Shown here: positions 33,236 through 43,898 of the stretch, in pieces
Layout of the letters: each line of letters starts with the position of its first letter
Position numbering within the stretch: the stretch's first letter is position 1
Origin: Candidatus Scotarchaeum otlingeri
GTDB lineage: Archaea; Thermoproteota; Nitrososphaeria; Geothermarchaeales; JDFR-13
Assembly: GCA_002011075.2 (NCBI GenBank)
Contig: MTMA02000006.1
Coordinates: forward strand, 1,480,599-1,544,598
Direction of reading: 5' to 3'
Length of the DNA stretch: 64,000 nucleotides
Notes under the pieces: model-generated
Told to the model about the DNA's origin: nothing
Seen by the model: only the letters and a program-made list of their open reading frames with translations
Databases searched by the model: none
Translations under genes and position numbers: made by a program

Positions 33236-34924
33236 ATGTCTTATGTATCTCTTCCAATACTAAATAATTTTGGTGTTTATATGGATATAATTACTGGTTT
33301 TCCATCTACTATGATGGATGATTATCAATTGAATATAATTGATATCCTTAGATATGCTGCTGAGACCTATCATAGCCAGAAAGTTATTTCCAGGATCAGC
33401 GACAATAAAACGATTTCATATACATATAAAGAACTTCTAGAACGAGTCTCGAAGCTTGCACATGGATTAGTAGAACTAGGAGTAAAACAAGGGGAACGCA
33501 TAGGGATACTTGAATGGAATACTCATAGATTCCTTGAACTCTATTTTTCGGTTCCATGTATAGGCGGAGTATTAGTGGCACTAAATCCAAGGCTCCATAC
33601 TAATGAACTAGCCTATATAATCAAACATAGCGGTATAAAAAGAATCTTTTTCAACTCTGACTTTACAGATCTTATAACTAGTATAGATAGATATTTAGAC
33701 ATATCAGAATATATATTGCTAGATAGGCAAAGCGGGGACATTGATATAGAGCCCCTATTATTCTACGATGATCTTCTTAAAGAAAAGTCAAAATATTATA
33801 ATTTTCCAGTCTTAAACGAGAAATCTGCATACGCAGCTTGCTATACATCTGGAACAACCGGAAGACCTAAGGGAATATTCTATTCGCACAGATCAACGAT
33901 GTTGCATAGTCTAATATGGGCAATCCATCTTAACCTTTCAATAAGGGATGTACACCTACAGTTGACACCTATGTTCCATGCACTGGGATGGGGACTATGG
34001 CTTTCATTCATGATTGTCGGAGCAATGCAGATTTTTCCTGGAAGATGGATGGTGAAAAATCCCGCCCCCATTGTTGATATAATCTTGGATAAAGGGGTTA
34101 CGATATCTGAGGGTGTACCAACTATATGGCGTGCCATTCTAGACGAATTAGATAAAAGAAAGTTTAGCGGAGAGATCCATATGAAGGCGGTTCTGGGCGG
34201 CAGCTCACCGAATTTAAAGCTTATCCGTCGCCTTAGGTCCTATGGTATGGAAGTCATACATACATATGGATTCACAGAGGGCAACCCAATTACTCACAGA
34301 AGTATATTAATACCTTCGCTCAATAAAAAATGTCTCGAAAATGGTGATTATGCACTCTATCAAGGCCTACCTGCTTTTCTAGTAAGACAGGTACTTATCG
34401 ATAAAAAGGGAAATGAAATAAAGCATGGCGAAAATAAGGTTGGTGAATTGATAGTAAGAGGTCCTTTCATATCGAAAAATTATTATAATTATGAAGAAGA
34501 TGATAAAGCATTTATTGTGTGGCAATCACAACGGTGGTTCAGGACAGGTGATGCATGTATAATAAATGAATGCGGATACTTGAAGGTCGTAGATAGATAT
34601 AATGATATGATTAAAAGTGGCGGGGAATGGATATCAACCATTGAGCTCGAAAATTACTTAGTGAATCATCCTTATATTATGGAAGCATGTGTTATAGGTA
34701 TACCTCATGATAAATGGGGTGAAAGACCTCTTGCATTGATAGTTCCAGAGGATAGATTTAGAGGAAAACTTAGTGATGAGGATATATATAGTTATCTTCT
34801 AAGGAAATTTCCTAAATGGCAACTTCCTGATAAACTGATTTATCTGGATAGTATTCCTAAAACAGGAACAGGAAAATATCTTAAGAGGGTACTAAAAGAA
34901 AAATATGGTAAGGAGTATCGATAA
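33236..34924 (+). CDS. Acyl-CoA synthetase (AMP-binding, medium/long-chain type)
   Basis: 562 residues of the ANL superfamily. The P-loop is YTSGTTGRPKGIFYSH, HTYGFTEGNPITH is the A5 motif (usually YGxTE), WFRTGDACIINECGYLKVVDR is A7/A8, and PKTGTGKYLKRVL holds the catalytic Lys of A10. The order and length fit fatty-acyl-CoA ligases. The substrate is unknown. The track ATG at 33236 adds about 15 residues before MDIITGFPSTMMDDYQLNI; the true start may be the later ATG at 33281. It is convergent with the VOC gene (two-base gap). Confidence 0.9.
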   Translation: MSYVSLPILNNFGVYMDIITGFPSTMMDDYQLNIIDILRYAAETYHSQKVISRISDNKTISYTYKELLERVSKLAHGLVELGVKQGERIGILEWNTHRFLELYFSVPCIGGVLVALNPRLHTNELAYIIKHSGIKRIFFNSDFTDLITSIDRYLDISEYILLDRQSGDIDIEPLLFYDDLLKEKSKYYNFPVLNEKSAYAACYTSGTTGRPKGIFYSHRSTMLHSLIWAIHLNLSIRDVHLQLTPMFHALGWGLWLSFMIVGAMQIFPGRWMVKNPAPIVDIILDKGVTISEGVPTIWRAILDELDKRKFSGEIHMKAVLGGSSPNLKLIRRLRSYGMEVIHTYGFTEGNPITHRSILIPSLNKKCLENGDYALYQGLPAFLVRQVLIDKKGNEIKHGENKVGELIVRGPFISKNYYNYEEDDKAFIVWQSQRWFRTGDACIINECGYLKVVDRYNDMIKSGGEWISTIELENYLVNHPYIMEACVIGIPHDKWGERPLALIVPEDRFRGKLSDEDIYSYLLRKFPKWQLPDKLIYLDSIPKTGTGKYLKRVLKEKYGKEYR

Positions 34925-34926
34925 TG

Positions 34927-35349
34927 TTATGTCTGAATAACCTCTAGAATAAAGCCAAGCTCTTCTTCAGTATTTAAATAAGCCCATTTTACACCATAAA
35001 TCTCGCCAGATTGTATAACATCAATACCTATTTCCTCAAATCTAGATATGGCGTCCTCTATATCATCAACATATATTCCTAAATGATGTATACCACTTCC
35101 CCTTCTATCAGTGAATTCTTTATAGATAGATTCGCCGCCAGCTTCTATAAGCTCTATTTGTATATTATGTATATGAGATAGTCCTATTTTGATGTCAATT
35201 ATAGCCTCTTTACCACGATAATATATCTTCAAACTTGGTATCTCTATAATATTAAAAGGAGGAAACCCGACTTTCTCTAAGAACTTCTTAACTCGATTTA
35301 TATTGTTAGTAACGATACCTATTTGATTTATCTCTTTAATCAGAGACAT
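34927..35349 (-). CDS. VOC (glyoxalase/methylmalonyl-CoA epimerase-like) protein
   Basis: 140 residues with two beta-alpha-beta-beta-beta units: INQIGIVTNNINRVKKFLEK and GSGIHHLGIYVDDIEDAISR. The second has the HH(L)G...V.D typical of methylmalonyl-CoA epimerase and its relatives, and the final LGFILEVIQ supplies the Glu metal ligand. The first-unit metal ligand is Gln or absent (NQIGIV instead of HxGIV), so true epimerase activity is uncertain. The adjacent acyl-CoA synthetase is compatible with CoA-ester chemistry but is convergent, not in an operon. Confidence 0.7.
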   Translation of the reverse strand: MSLIKEINQIGIVTNNINRVKKFLEKVGFPPFNIIEIPSLKIYYRGKEAIIDIKIGLSHIHNIQIELIEAGGESIYKEFTDRRGSGIHHLGIYVDDIEDAISRFEEIGIDVIQSGEIYGVKWAYLNTEEELGFILEVIQT

Positions 35350-35460
35350 GCTCGCATCACAATAATTTCTATTCTAATTTTTTAGAATAAGTATTTGAGA
35401 TTTCTAAAAAAACACGCTTTTAAACATGGTTTTTATCCTTATTATTAACGGGGGATAAAA

Positions 35461-37071
35461 ATGGGGAGATTGATAGGGTTGATATTAATTGGATTATTAA
35501 TATTTTCGTTGGTACCTTTAGAGGCGGCTGGAGAAATAAATAAAATGAAGATGGAAAAGCATGAAGGTCTTACTATGATTAGTAATGGTGTTATTACAGT
35601 AGCTATACCGACGGTTAAAGCGTTCCCAATGTATTTCTGGTGGTATAATGAGGATAATGATACCATATATAGTGGCAAGTATTTTGCTATTGCTGAGGCG
35701 TGGATACCTCCTATGAGCAATTTCAGTAGAGGACACTTATTTGGAAGAGGGGCTATAGCCAAACTAATTTTGAATAAATTGGTTGAAGAAGGGTTTGGAG
35801 CAGAGGCAAATATATCGATAATGGTGGAGAACATAACGGTGGATTTACAGGAGCAAGTTAGGCGTGGCGATATAACTACAGCTATTAATAGCGTGGAAGA
35901 TGCTATAGAAAAGCTACAGATGTATACAGAAGAAGATGCCATATATAATCTTCTTGATGCTCTAATTACTTTAAGGGATCTTCTCTATACTATTAGAGAT
36001 GAAGGGTTAAACCAAGTTAATATGGGTCTATTGATGCATGCGATAAAGGAGTTAAAGTCTGCCTTAATGGAATTTAGAGCAAGGATGGGTCACAAGATAT
36101 CGCAATTCATGGAAATAAAGACGGGGATTATGAGGGGAAATTATCATCCATTCCTCCTGCCATTCGCAGCATTAGAATGGAAATTATCTGGTCCTACTAA
36201 TATTACAGACACTGAAGGTAATGTAATAGGCATTTCATTCAGTTTTATAGCTGAAGAGGCACACGCAAAGGTCTTTGACTATTTTGATAAGATCGAGATA
36301 AGAAACCGGATATATACCGTGAATGTCGAAGAAATTGTTAACGGCGAAAATATAACGATAACAAGAGCAGAATTGAAGAACGATATTATAATTGAAGGAT
36401 GGCGATGGAATATGGATATTCTAAAAAAGGCGTTAGGTGAGTATTCAGGCATAATCGATGAGTATTTTGAGCCTACATTGACCGTTATCTCTCACTTCAC
36501 AGTACTGGATAAGATCAATGAATCTCTGGTAGAGTTTTCATATATAGGTGAGCCGATGGAAATTGAGCATATGAATGTAGAGATGTCTGTTATGAAGGGA
36601 TTTAGAGGAACAATTAAAGTTAAGGATATGGAGTTTACTAGTGAAATGGAGTACGAATCCGGTTTTGACGACAAACTGGAGATATTAACAGAAGAAGGGG
36701 TTGTGGCTGGATTCTATAAGTTTATACCCGTGGCTAATTTGCATTACCCCAACGGCAGCATCGACGAGGTGGAAGTGAAAGGAATATTTTGGATCACTAA
36801 TAATCATCTATGGATATTCCTAGTATACCCGTATTTTGATAATGCTACATTGCAACATGATCCTAGTATAGGAGTATCACTTACACAGATAGAAGACGAG
36901 GAGCCACAATATAAGGTGGAGGTCAGTGATGATCAAGTTCAAGTATCTGGACTGATAGAAATAGAAAAGAAGCAGAGGGAATTCCAATATACACGTGAGA
37001 TGCTAATGATAATTGCAGCTTTAATCATCATAGCAGTAATTGTGGCTATGTCTATATTCAGGAGAAAATAA
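35461..37071 (+). CDS. Exported, C-terminally anchored surface protein of unknown function
   Basis: 536 residues. A signal peptide (MGRLIGLILIGLLIFSLVPL, cleavage near EAAGE), a large extracellular domain with potential N-glycosylation sites (NIT, NFS), a helical stretch near 110-210 (EDAIEKLQMYTEEDAIYNLL), then a C-terminal TM helix LMIIAALIIIAVIVAMSIF with a basic end FRRK. The type I topology suggests a cell-surface or S-layer-associated protein. I recognise no catalytic motif. The start has a good GGGGGAT Shine-Dalgarno. It is a single gene. Confidence 0.75.
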   Translation: MGRLIGLILIGLLIFSLVPLEAAGEINKMKMEKHEGLTMISNGVITVAIPTVKAFPMYFWWYNEDNDTIYSGKYFAIAEAWIPPMSNFSRGHLFGRGAIAKLILNKLVEEGFGAEANISIMVENITVDLQEQVRRGDITTAINSVEDAIEKLQMYTEEDAIYNLLDALITLRDLLYTIRDEGLNQVNMGLLMHAIKELKSALMEFRARMGHKISQFMEIKTGIMRGNYHPFLLPFAALEWKLSGPTNITDTEGNVIGISFSFIAEEAHAKVFDYFDKIEIRNRIYTVNVEEIVNGENITITRAELKNDIIIEGWRWNMDILKKALGEYSGIIDEYFEPTLTVISHFTVLDKINESLVEFSYIGEPMEIEHMNVEMSVMKGFRGTIKVKDMEFTSEMEYESGFDDKLEILTEEGVVAGFYKFIPVANLHYPNGSIDEVEVKGIFWITNNHLWIFLVYPYFDNATLQHDPSIGVSLTQIEDEEPQYKVEVSDDQVQVSGLIEIEKKQREFQYTREMLMIIAALIIIAVIVAMSIFRRK

Positions 37072-37122
37072 TGAAGTAAGAAGAGTCTTGTAATTGATAT
37101 ATCAGTCAAAAACATATTTTTA

Positions 37123-38059
37123 TCAAAAATATTTAGATAACTCGTTTATAACACTATCTAGATTTAAATATAGTTTATCGGGTATCCATGATAATATATT
37201 CCCCAAATGAATATTCTCCTTAGCATTTAGAGGTATAACTTTCCATCCTTCATGCTCTATTAATTCTTTTTTCGTAGCTGGAAACTTCATATCTTTCATA
37301 AGTTCATATTTGACCGCGTCAAGACCATAGGGAGGCCTATTATCAGGAAAGCCTCCATATAGATGATAATAGCGTAGCCTCCCTGCATCCGTATACATCC
37401 TCACACCGTGGAAAGTGATAAATATCTGCTTTACCGGCGTATTTATAGCCTTCTTGTAGAGGGTTTTAAGCTCGCCATCTGTAAACTGATAGATATTGTT
37501 CTTACCTTTGCCAAATATCCTACTATAGTAGAAATCACGGTAGTAAGGCGGCTCATCTTTACTGAGGTTCTTTATATGAATTATACCTTTACTTTCCATG
37601 TAGGCGAGCGCATTAGAAGTAGCATTACCCCTAATTTCTATCGCCAGTGTATGGTCACCGAGACTTACATTCTTGATAAAATTAGCTATGAGAGCCCTGT
37701 CTATCATAAGGGTTGGAGGAGTCTCCAATACGAGAAACCGGCTCCTAAGAATATCCTCCCAATCCAAATTTATCCATAGCCAAGGAGAATCCATTATGGA
37801 GGTCTCTCGCTCCTCAATTGTAGGGGTGAGAGGACCAATATACACCTTAGGATATCCCCCATGAACCTATAAATATAGAGGGAGGGCTAGCTCCAAAAAG
37901 CTCTCTTTTATTAATTTTTTCCTTTATCTCCATAAATGATTTTGCTTTTATAAGTATTGGACAAATAGGTCTTCCACATAATCTCCAATATCCTCTACAT
38001 CTGGAGCAGATGCCCTCCGCACTTCTAAATTCAGGATATGTAGGCAGATACCTATACAT
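37123..38059 (-). pseudogene. Nre-family DNA repair protein, interrupted by a one-base frameshift
   Basis: Two abutting ORFs on the minus strand are one gene. The first (37847-38059) has the Nre N-terminal zinc motif CSRCRGYWRLCGRPICPI and ELFGASPPSIFIGSWG. The second (37123-37845) starts with YIGPLTPT. Removing one G from the run of five (37856-37860) joins them into SIFIGSWGYPKVYIGPLTPT, the conserved Nre sequence. Nre proteins act in archaeal DNA repair and bind PCNA; the C-terminus INELSKYF resembles a PIP box lacking its first Gln. The joined length is about 312 residues. The slip may be real decay, programmed frameshifting or a sequencing/assembly error. Confidence 0.85.
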
Positions 38060-38131
38060 TCTCTCTATCTAAAAAAGGAAGATCGATAATTTAAGCTCCA
38101 TGGCTTTACATTTTGGAAATGAGGAAACTTA

Positions 38132-38151
38132 TATGTGATATGCCACACATA
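38132..38151. promoter_or_regulatory. Palindromic operator candidate upstream of copB
   Basis: TATGTG-ATATGCCA-CACATA, 6-bp perfect arms around an 8-base spacer, located 21 bases before the copB ATG where the archaeal TATA/initiation zone should be. This is consistent with metal-responsive repression, by position only. Confidence 0.4.
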
Positions 38152-38172
38152 GTGATATTATAGTGAAAAAAC

Positions 38173-40401
38173 ATGCATAGTGAAACAATGCATCATGACA
38201 TTGAGAGTATGATGATAAAGATAGATGAACACTTGATGCCGGACTGTTCTTGTATGATAGAAAACATAGTGCGTTCATTACCTCATGTAATGGATGCTAG
38301 CTATGATTGTATGACTGGTGTTCTAAATGTAAGAATACATAAAGGCATGATAACGAAGAAGGAGATAATAGATTATATCAATGAGCAAGGAATAGATTGT
38401 AGAGACCATATAGTAGAAAAAGAAGTGAAGAAAGTCCATGTAGGTCATGACCATCATGCAATGATGGAGCGTGACCTAAAGAATAAATTCTTAATAACCT
38501 TACTTTTATCTATTCCTCTCTTACTGTTAAGTCCATCAATCCAAAGGTGGCTAGGCTATAAATTCACTGTACCTGGTACAGAATATGTATTGACGCTCTT
38601 GGCCACTATAGTCGTTCTTTATGGAGGGCTATTCTTTTATAGAGGAGCGTTTAAATCATTGAAACAAAAATCAGCTGATATGAATGTATTAGTTTCGATA
38701 GCTGTGCTATCCGGATATATCTATAGCATAGGAGCTACATTTATATTCGAAGCTGCAGATTTCTACTGGGAAGTAGCTACACTAATAGTATTTCTATTAT
38801 TTGGGCATTGGATGGAGATGAGGGCTGTTAAGGGAGCAAGCGGAGCCCTCAGAGAGCTTATGAAACTCCTCCCCCTAAAAGCGAATAAGATAGTCAATAG
38901 CGATATAATAGAGGTAAATATATCCGATCTAAAGAAAGGCGATTTAGTGCTTGTGAGGCCTGGAGAAAAAATACCGGCTGATGGCGTTGTTAAAGAAGGG
39001 GAGGGATCTGTTAATGAAGCTATGATTACAGGTGAAAGTAAACCTGTTTACAAGAAGATTGGCGATAGAGTTATAGGAGGTACAGTTAATCTGGAGGGAC
39101 TTTTAAAAATCGAGGTAGATAAGGTTGGTGAAGAAAGCGTATTAGCGGGAATAATTAGAGAGGTAAAGAGGGCGCAAGCGACAAAACCGCATATACAAAG
39201 AATAGCTGATAGAGCGGCATCCTATTTAACATTGATTGCAGTGGCTACCGCACTGGTTACATTCCTCTATTGGTACTCATTTATAGGTTTAAGCGGGGTC
39301 TTAGCACTCACATTTGCTATAACAGTCCTAGTTATAGCATGCCCACATGCATTAGGCTTAGCTATCCCTACAGTAACAACAATATCGACTACATTGGCTG
39401 CACAGAATGGAATGTTCGTTAGAGATATGACAGCTGTTGAACGTGCATTAAAACTTGATATGGTGATGTTTGACAAGACAGGTACATTGACAAAAGGAGA
39501 ATTCGGTGTAAGTGACATCGTATCTCTATCTGACAAAGATGGAAAATATATTATTATTCCAGCTGCCGCTGTAGAAGTAAATTCTGAGCATGTAATTGCG
39601 CGTGCTATAGTTAATAAGGCTAAAGAAATGGGAAAAATACCGCATGCCAAAGACTTCAAAGCATATCCAGGTAAAGGTGCTGCAGCGATAGTAGATGGTA
39701 AACGAATTATTGTGGGTAATAAGACGCTGATGCAGGATATGAATATCGATATTTCTATGGCTGATGAGAAGGTAAGTGAATTAGCTAGTCAAGGAAAAAC
39801 AGTTGTATATGTGGCTATCGATGGGAAATTGATGGGGATACTGGGGCTATCAGATATTATAAGAGATGAGAGTCGTGAAGCTGTTAAAGAACTGAAGAAG
39901 ATGGGTATTAAGGTAGCTATGTTGACAGGTGATAGGAGAGAAACAGCTGAATATGTGGCAAAAGAACTCGGATTAGATGAGTATTTTGCGGAGGTTTTGC
40001 CTGAAGAAAAGTCTGCTAAAGTTAGAGAATTACAAGACAAGGGTTATGTGGTGGCTATGGTGGGCGATGGGGTAAATGATGCGCCGGCATTAGTACAAGC
40101 AGATATAGGGATAGCTATTGGTGCAGGAACTGATGTCGCAGTTGAAAGCGCAGACATCGTTCTCGTCAGAAATGACCCAAGAGATATAGTTAAGCTAGTT
40201 CGATTAAGTAGATATACTATGAGGAAGATGAAGGAAAACCTTGTCTGGGCTACAGGATATAACTCTGTAGCCATCCCCCTAGCAGCAGGTATCGCATACC
40301 CCACTATAATCTTCAGGCCGGAATGGGGCGCTATACTTATGACACTTTCCTCAATAATTGTGGTTGCAAATGCATTATTATTAAAGAAAAAACAGATATA
40401 G
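38173..40401 (+). CDS. copB: Heavy-metal P1B ATPase, CopB type (CPH motif)
   Basis: 742 residues. An N-terminal HMA-like fold (residues 12-75) has CSCM instead of CxxC. A His-rich linker [13 protein letters not shown] follows. Then come TM helices, the actuator GEKIPADGV and ITGESKPV, the TM metal motif [13 protein letters not shown] (CPH rather than CPC), phosphorylation site [20 protein letters not shown] (HP-loop equivalent with His) and [14 protein letters not shown] with a His-rich N-terminus defines the P1B-3 group, which exports copper. The SCO1 gene further on suggests active copper handling. It is a single gene behind a palindrome. Confidence 0.92.
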   Translation: MHSETMHHDIESMMIKIDEHLMPDCSCMIENIVRSLPHVMDASYDCMTGVLNVRIHKGMITKKEIIDYINEQGIDCRDHIVEKEVKKVHVGHDHHAMMERDLKNKFLITLLLSIPLLLLSPSIQRWLGYKFTVPGTEYVLTLLATIVVLYGGLFFYRGAFKSLKQKSADMNVLVSIAVLSGYIYSIGATFIFEAADFYWEVATLIVFLLFGHWMEMRAVKGASGALRELMKLLPLKANKIVNSDIIEVNISDLKKGDLVLVRPGEKIPADGVVKEGEGSVNEAMITGESKPVYKKIGDRVIGGTVNLEGLLKIEVDKVGEESVLAGIIREVKRAQATKPHIQRIADRAASYLTLIAVATALVTFLYWYSFIGLSGVLALTFAITVLVIACPHALGLAIPTVTTISTTLAAQNGMFVRDMTAVERALKLDMVMFDKTGTLTKGEFGVSDIVSLSDKDGKYIIIPAAAVEVNSEHVIARAIVNKAKEMGKIPHAKDFKAYPGKGAAAIVDGKRIIVGNKTLMQDMNIDISMADEKVSELASQGKTVVYVAIDGKLMGILGLSDIIRDESREAVKELKKMGIKVAMLTGDRRETAEYVAKELGLDEYFAEVLPEEKSAKVRELQDKGYVVAMVGDGVNDAPALVQADIGIAIGAGTDVAVESADIVLVRNDPRDIVKLVRLSRYTMRKMKENLVWATGYNSVAIPLAAGIAYPTIIFRPEWGAILMTLSSIIVVANALLLKKKQI

Positions 40402-40481
40402 ATAGTTTCTATCATAATTTTATTTAAAACTTCATAGAACCTTATTGCTATTCTATAATTTTAGGCTACTTGGATTTATTG

Positions 40482-40738
40482 GTGAGTAACGTGGCGGTGG
40501 AGATAACACCCGTTGAAGCAGGGAAGGAAGAAAAATAGCTATAATAATTAACATTATATTAATACTCGTATTAGTAATCCAAGGCATAACTGGTTATAGG
40601 GAACTTATCGCAGACGCTGAACTCGCAGGCGACGCGGCTACTTATCTATATACTATGGTTGCGCTAATTATTGCTCCTATCATAATCCTATTAGTATACA
40701 ATTTTAGATATACATTAATCACGAAATACCCTACTTAA
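40482..40738 (+). pseudogene. Small two-span membrane protein split by a one-base frameshift
   Basis: The frame from GTG 40482 reads MSNVAVEITPVEAGKEEK and stops. Adding one base to the A5 run (40531-40535) continues in frame as IAIIINIILILVLVIQGITG, then YRELIADAELAGDAATYLYT and a second TM helix MVALIIAPIIILLVYNF to the stop at 40736-40738. The joined product is about 85 residues with two TM helices. It is absent from the track because neither half qualifies alone. It is probably cotranscribed with the next small membrane gene. The family is unknown. Confidence 0.6.
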
Positions 40739-40796
40739 TCAGTATTCCAGCTTTTTATATGAAGATACTTAATCTACCACCAGAGAATAGGGGAAA

Positions 40797-41000
40797 ATGG
40801 ATAGATATTTCAGAGCAATTCTTTATCTAGGGATATTTATAACAATTGATATGATAATCACATATAGACTGATATATCTCAGTATAATAGAGGGAGAAAT
40901 TCCGTTTCTCTTATTAATACTCATCATAGTCTATCCTATCCTATTGATAATAGGATTCCTATTGTATCTATGGTATATATATAAACAAATACCAGACTAA
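40797..41000 (+). CDS. Small two-span membrane protein
   Basis: 67 residues. TM helices at about 5-25 (FRAILYLGIFITIDMIITY) and 33-60 (IPFLLLILIIVYPILLIIGF), ending YLWYIYKQIPD. The upstream GGGGAAA is a weak ribosome-binding site. It follows the frameshifted small membrane gene and is convergent with the CPA2 antiporter. I recognise no family. Confidence 0.55.
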   Translation: MDRYFRAILYLGIFITIDMIITYRLIYLSIIEGEIPFLLLILIIVYPILLIIGFLLYLWYIYKQIPD

Positions 41001-41025
41001 TAATGCTTCATATCTCTGCCTCTAT

Positions 41026-42237
41026 TTAATATTCTCTTCCAATTACATATTCCTTTCTTTTACCTATCTCTCCAGCTCTGCCCAAGGCATATTTAACCAT
41101 AATGGGGCCTATCAACAGAAGCATTAGTACCGCCACTATCAAGATATTCATGAACCTCGTTGCGAGAGCATGTTGCTCAATGTGTATCAGCTCGAAATAC
41201 ATTTCAGACCCGAGCCCCAACGCTATCCCGGCTTGTGAGTAAAGGGTAAATCCTATATTTCTAGATATTACAGACTCAGCCTTCGATATAAGCGCACCGA
41301 AGGTCGATCCAAGCGTCTTACCTGACAAGGCGGCTATTAGATATACTAGACCTGCCGAATACATAATTAGGAAGATGTCTAGCCTAAGCTTCGCTCCAAT
41401 TAGAACGAAGAAGAGGGTAAATATGGGTGCGGATAGATCCCTAATGGCATCAACGGAATCCTCTGATCCACGGTAATAATTAGAGAATATCATTCCTAAA
41501 ATAATATTTGATAGTATTTCTGATGCATTAAATATTTCAGCTATCCCGCTGGCTAAGATAATTAACCCCAATATGATAATATATATTTCCCGTGTCCTCT
41601 TAAAGAAGCGAGATAATAATATGAATATTCCTCCAAAAAACAACCCTATAACTACCGCTATGATTATATGGTCCGCAAGAAACACCAAGGCATTAAATAT
41701 ATTTATCGTAGAGCCGAGAAGTGAGTTGATAATAAAGGTTCTGGAAAAGGAGTATATTAATACCGTGGCTACATCATCGAATGCTACTATAGCTAGTATA
41801 GTGAAAGTCAATGGACCCGTGGCCTTATACTCCCATATTACATCGGCTGTTGCAGCTGGAGCTGTTGATACTGCGAGTGAACCTAACAGAAGAGATAAAT
41901 AAAATTCCCGTGTGAATATGTATAGACTTAATAGGACAACCGTAAAAGTAAATAATACTTCGAAAAATAAAATAGAGAGTATTACATACTCTAACTCCTT
42001 CAATTTCTCAAACTTCAGCTCTACACCTATAAAGAAGCCGAAGAAGGCTATCGCCAGATCGATTAGGGGTCTGTAGAAAGCCAACTTGTCAGTAGTTATC
42101 AGATTAAGAATTGATCCTCCCATTACTACGCCAACAAGTACGGTGCCTATCACTTCGGGTAGTCCTAGTCTATCAAACAATCTCCCAATAAGTATTCCTG
42201 CAAATATCGCTATACCGAGTAAAGCGAAATCATTCAT
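41026..42237 (-). CDS. CPA2-family cation:proton antiporter
   Basis: 403 residues with about 12 TM helices. LGIAIFAGILIGRLFDRLGL and EVIGTVLVGVVMGGSIL form the N-terminal repeat, and the crossing region SLAVSTAPAATADVIWEYKA with FDDVATVLIYSF (paired acidic residues as in the ND/DD motif of CPA antiporters) is the ion site. There is no C-terminal TrkA-N domain, unlike KefB/C. It is probably a Na+/H+ or K+/H+ exchanger in pH homeostasis. Confidence 0.88.
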   Translation of the reverse strand: MNDFALLGIAIFAGILIGRLFDRLGLPEVIGTVLVGVVMGGSILNLITTDKLAFYRPLIDLAIAFFGFFIGVELKFEKLKELEYVILSILFFEVLFTFTVVLLSLYIFTREFYLSLLLGSLAVSTAPAATADVIWEYKATGPLTFTILAIVAFDDVATVLIYSFSRTFIINSLLGSTINIFNALVFLADHIIIAVVIGLFFGGIFILLSRFFKRTREIYIIILGLIILASGIAEIFNASEILSNIILGMIFSNYYRGSEDSVDAIRDLSAPIFTLFFVLIGAKLRLDIFLIMYSAGLVYLIAALSGKTLGSTFGALISKAESVISRNIGFTLYSQAGIALGLGSEMYFELIHIEQHALATRFMNILIVAVLMLLLIGPIMVKYALGRAGEIGKRKEYVIGREY

Positions 42238-42348
42238 CCAAAAAATAATTTCTTTTTTGAATTAAAAGTTATTCAAGTATGATATTAGCATGTTTATAGC
42301 TCAAAAATGCTTTTAAATAGATATTATAAAGAAAAAATTTTGCTTAAT

Positions 42349-43734
42349 CTATGGCTTTTTAGAACGTAATATATAATGGATAGGTCTCTCTAGAGCCAAT
42401 TCAGCCGCTTCCTTAATCGACTCTGATATTGTAGGATGGGGATGCATAGTGAGAGTGATATCGTCTAGGCTTGCACCCATTTCTATGGCCAGAGCCGCCT
42501 CGCTTGAGAGCTCAGATGCATGTGGGGATGCTATATGTATACCTAGGACCTTTTTCGAATATTCGTCATACACGATTTTAACAAAGCCCAGGGTACTCTG
42601 TTCTATCACCGCTTTAGCAAGACCTCCAATAGGATATTTTATTTCACGAGGCTTATAACCAGCTTTTATTGCTCTATCAACAGTATATCCTATCGATGCT
42701 AATTCAGGCTCCGTATAGATAACTGCCGGAACAGCATTCGGATTATAAACACTATTTAAGCCCGCGGCGTTCTCCGCTGCAGTTATTCCTTGGAGAAATG
42801 CTTTATGTGCTAAGAGTGGGTCGCCTGTTACATCACCCGAGGCATATATATTTTTCTTTGACGTTTTCATTGTGTTATCCACACTGATATACCCATTGTC
42901 ATCTATCTTTACACCAGCATTTTCTAAACCCAGGTTACTGGTGTTGGGTTTTCTACCTACTGCTAGTAGAGCTAATGAAGTTTCAATCAATATATTGCCA
43001 GTAATCTTTGCTTCAATATAATTCTCTTTCTTAGTCAGGTCTTCTACTCTCGATGATGTGTATATCTTAACTCCAAGCTTCTTCAATCTTCTTTCTATAA
43101 TTCTTGAAAAGTCCTTGTCCATACCTGGTAGAAGACGGGGCAGTAACTCTATGAGGTAAACCTCTATGCCGAGTTTAGCCATTATATTAGCATATTCGAC
43201 ACCTATATATCCGCCGCCTATTATAAGTATGCTTTGAGGTATGTCCCTTAGCCCTAATATACTCCTATTATCATGAATCAGTTCTCCATCAAATTGTATG
43301 TTGGGTAGTGAAGAAGGATGTGTTCCTGTGGCAATAATAATGTTATCACCTTTGATGATGCCTATGTTATCTATATCTACTGTGAGACTATCAATCATCT
43401 TAGCCTTTCCACTATATAATTCTACTCCATATCCTTTAAGGAGATTTGCGACCCTCTTTGAGACATCTGTGGCTATCTTCCTAGCCCATTCGAAGAGACC
43501 GATTTTATCGATAGAGATGTCTCCTTTAATAAATTGATAATTTCGAGTCTTCCAATAAGTTTCTATAGGGTGAATCAGGGCCTTTGTAGGTATACATCCA
43601 TAGTTAGCACATTCACCTCCAGGTTTATCCATTTCAACTAATGCTACACTTAACCCAAGTTGGGAGCCCCTAATCGCTGCTGGATACCCGCCCGGGCCGC
43701 CTCCTATAATTATAAGGTCATATTTCTCAGTCAT
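42349..43734 (-). CDS. lpdA: Dihydrolipoyl dehydrogenase
   Basis: 461 residues. The FAD motif IIIGGGPGGYPAAIRG, redox disulfide GGECANYGCIPTKALIH (CxxxxC), NAD motif ILIIGGGYIGVEYANIMAKL, YASGDVTGDPLLAHKA and the C-terminal MHPHPTISESIKEAAELAL with the catalytic His-Glu pair are all in place. No E1/E2 2-oxoacid dehydrogenase or glycine-cleavage gene is adjacent, so the partner complex is unknown. It is a single gene with an AT-rich promoter region downstream of the antiporter on the minus strand. Confidence 0.94.
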   Translation of the reverse strand: MTEKYDLIIIGGGPGGYPAAIRGSQLGLSVALVEMDKPGGECANYGCIPTKALIHPIETYWKTRNYQFIKGDISIDKIGLFEWARKIATDVSKRVANLLKGYGVELYSGKAKMIDSLTVDIDNIGIIKGDNIIIATGTHPSSLPNIQFDGELIHDNRSILGLRDIPQSILIIGGGYIGVEYANIMAKLGIEVYLIELLPRLLPGMDKDFSRIIERRLKKLGVKIYTSSRVEDLTKKENYIEAKITGNILIETSLALLAVGRKPNTSNLGLENAGVKIDDNGYISVDNTMKTSKKNIYASGDVTGDPLLAHKAFLQGITAAENAAGLNSVYNPNAVPAVIYTEPELASIGYTVDRAIKAGYKPREIKYPIGGLAKAVIEQSTLGFVKIVYDEYSKKVLGIHIASPHASELSSEAALAIEMGASLDDITLTMHPHPTISESIKEAAELALERPIHYILRSKKP

Positions 43735-43898
43735 ATAATCACCAGATTCGCTACGAAAGCTACTAATAATATTATAGGATAATCAAGATAATCTTTACAA
43801 ATTGGCGGTTTTAGGGCTATCCCATTTTTACCAGATATCCAATATTTTTTCTGGTCAAAGAAAAAATATTATCTAATATTCACATTGATTTAACTAGT

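Noticed and set aside
35461-35942. Minus-strand ORFs (e.g. 35445-35942) opposite the surface protein
   Set aside because: They are shadows of the long plus-strand gene, which has a signal peptide and good ribosome-binding site.
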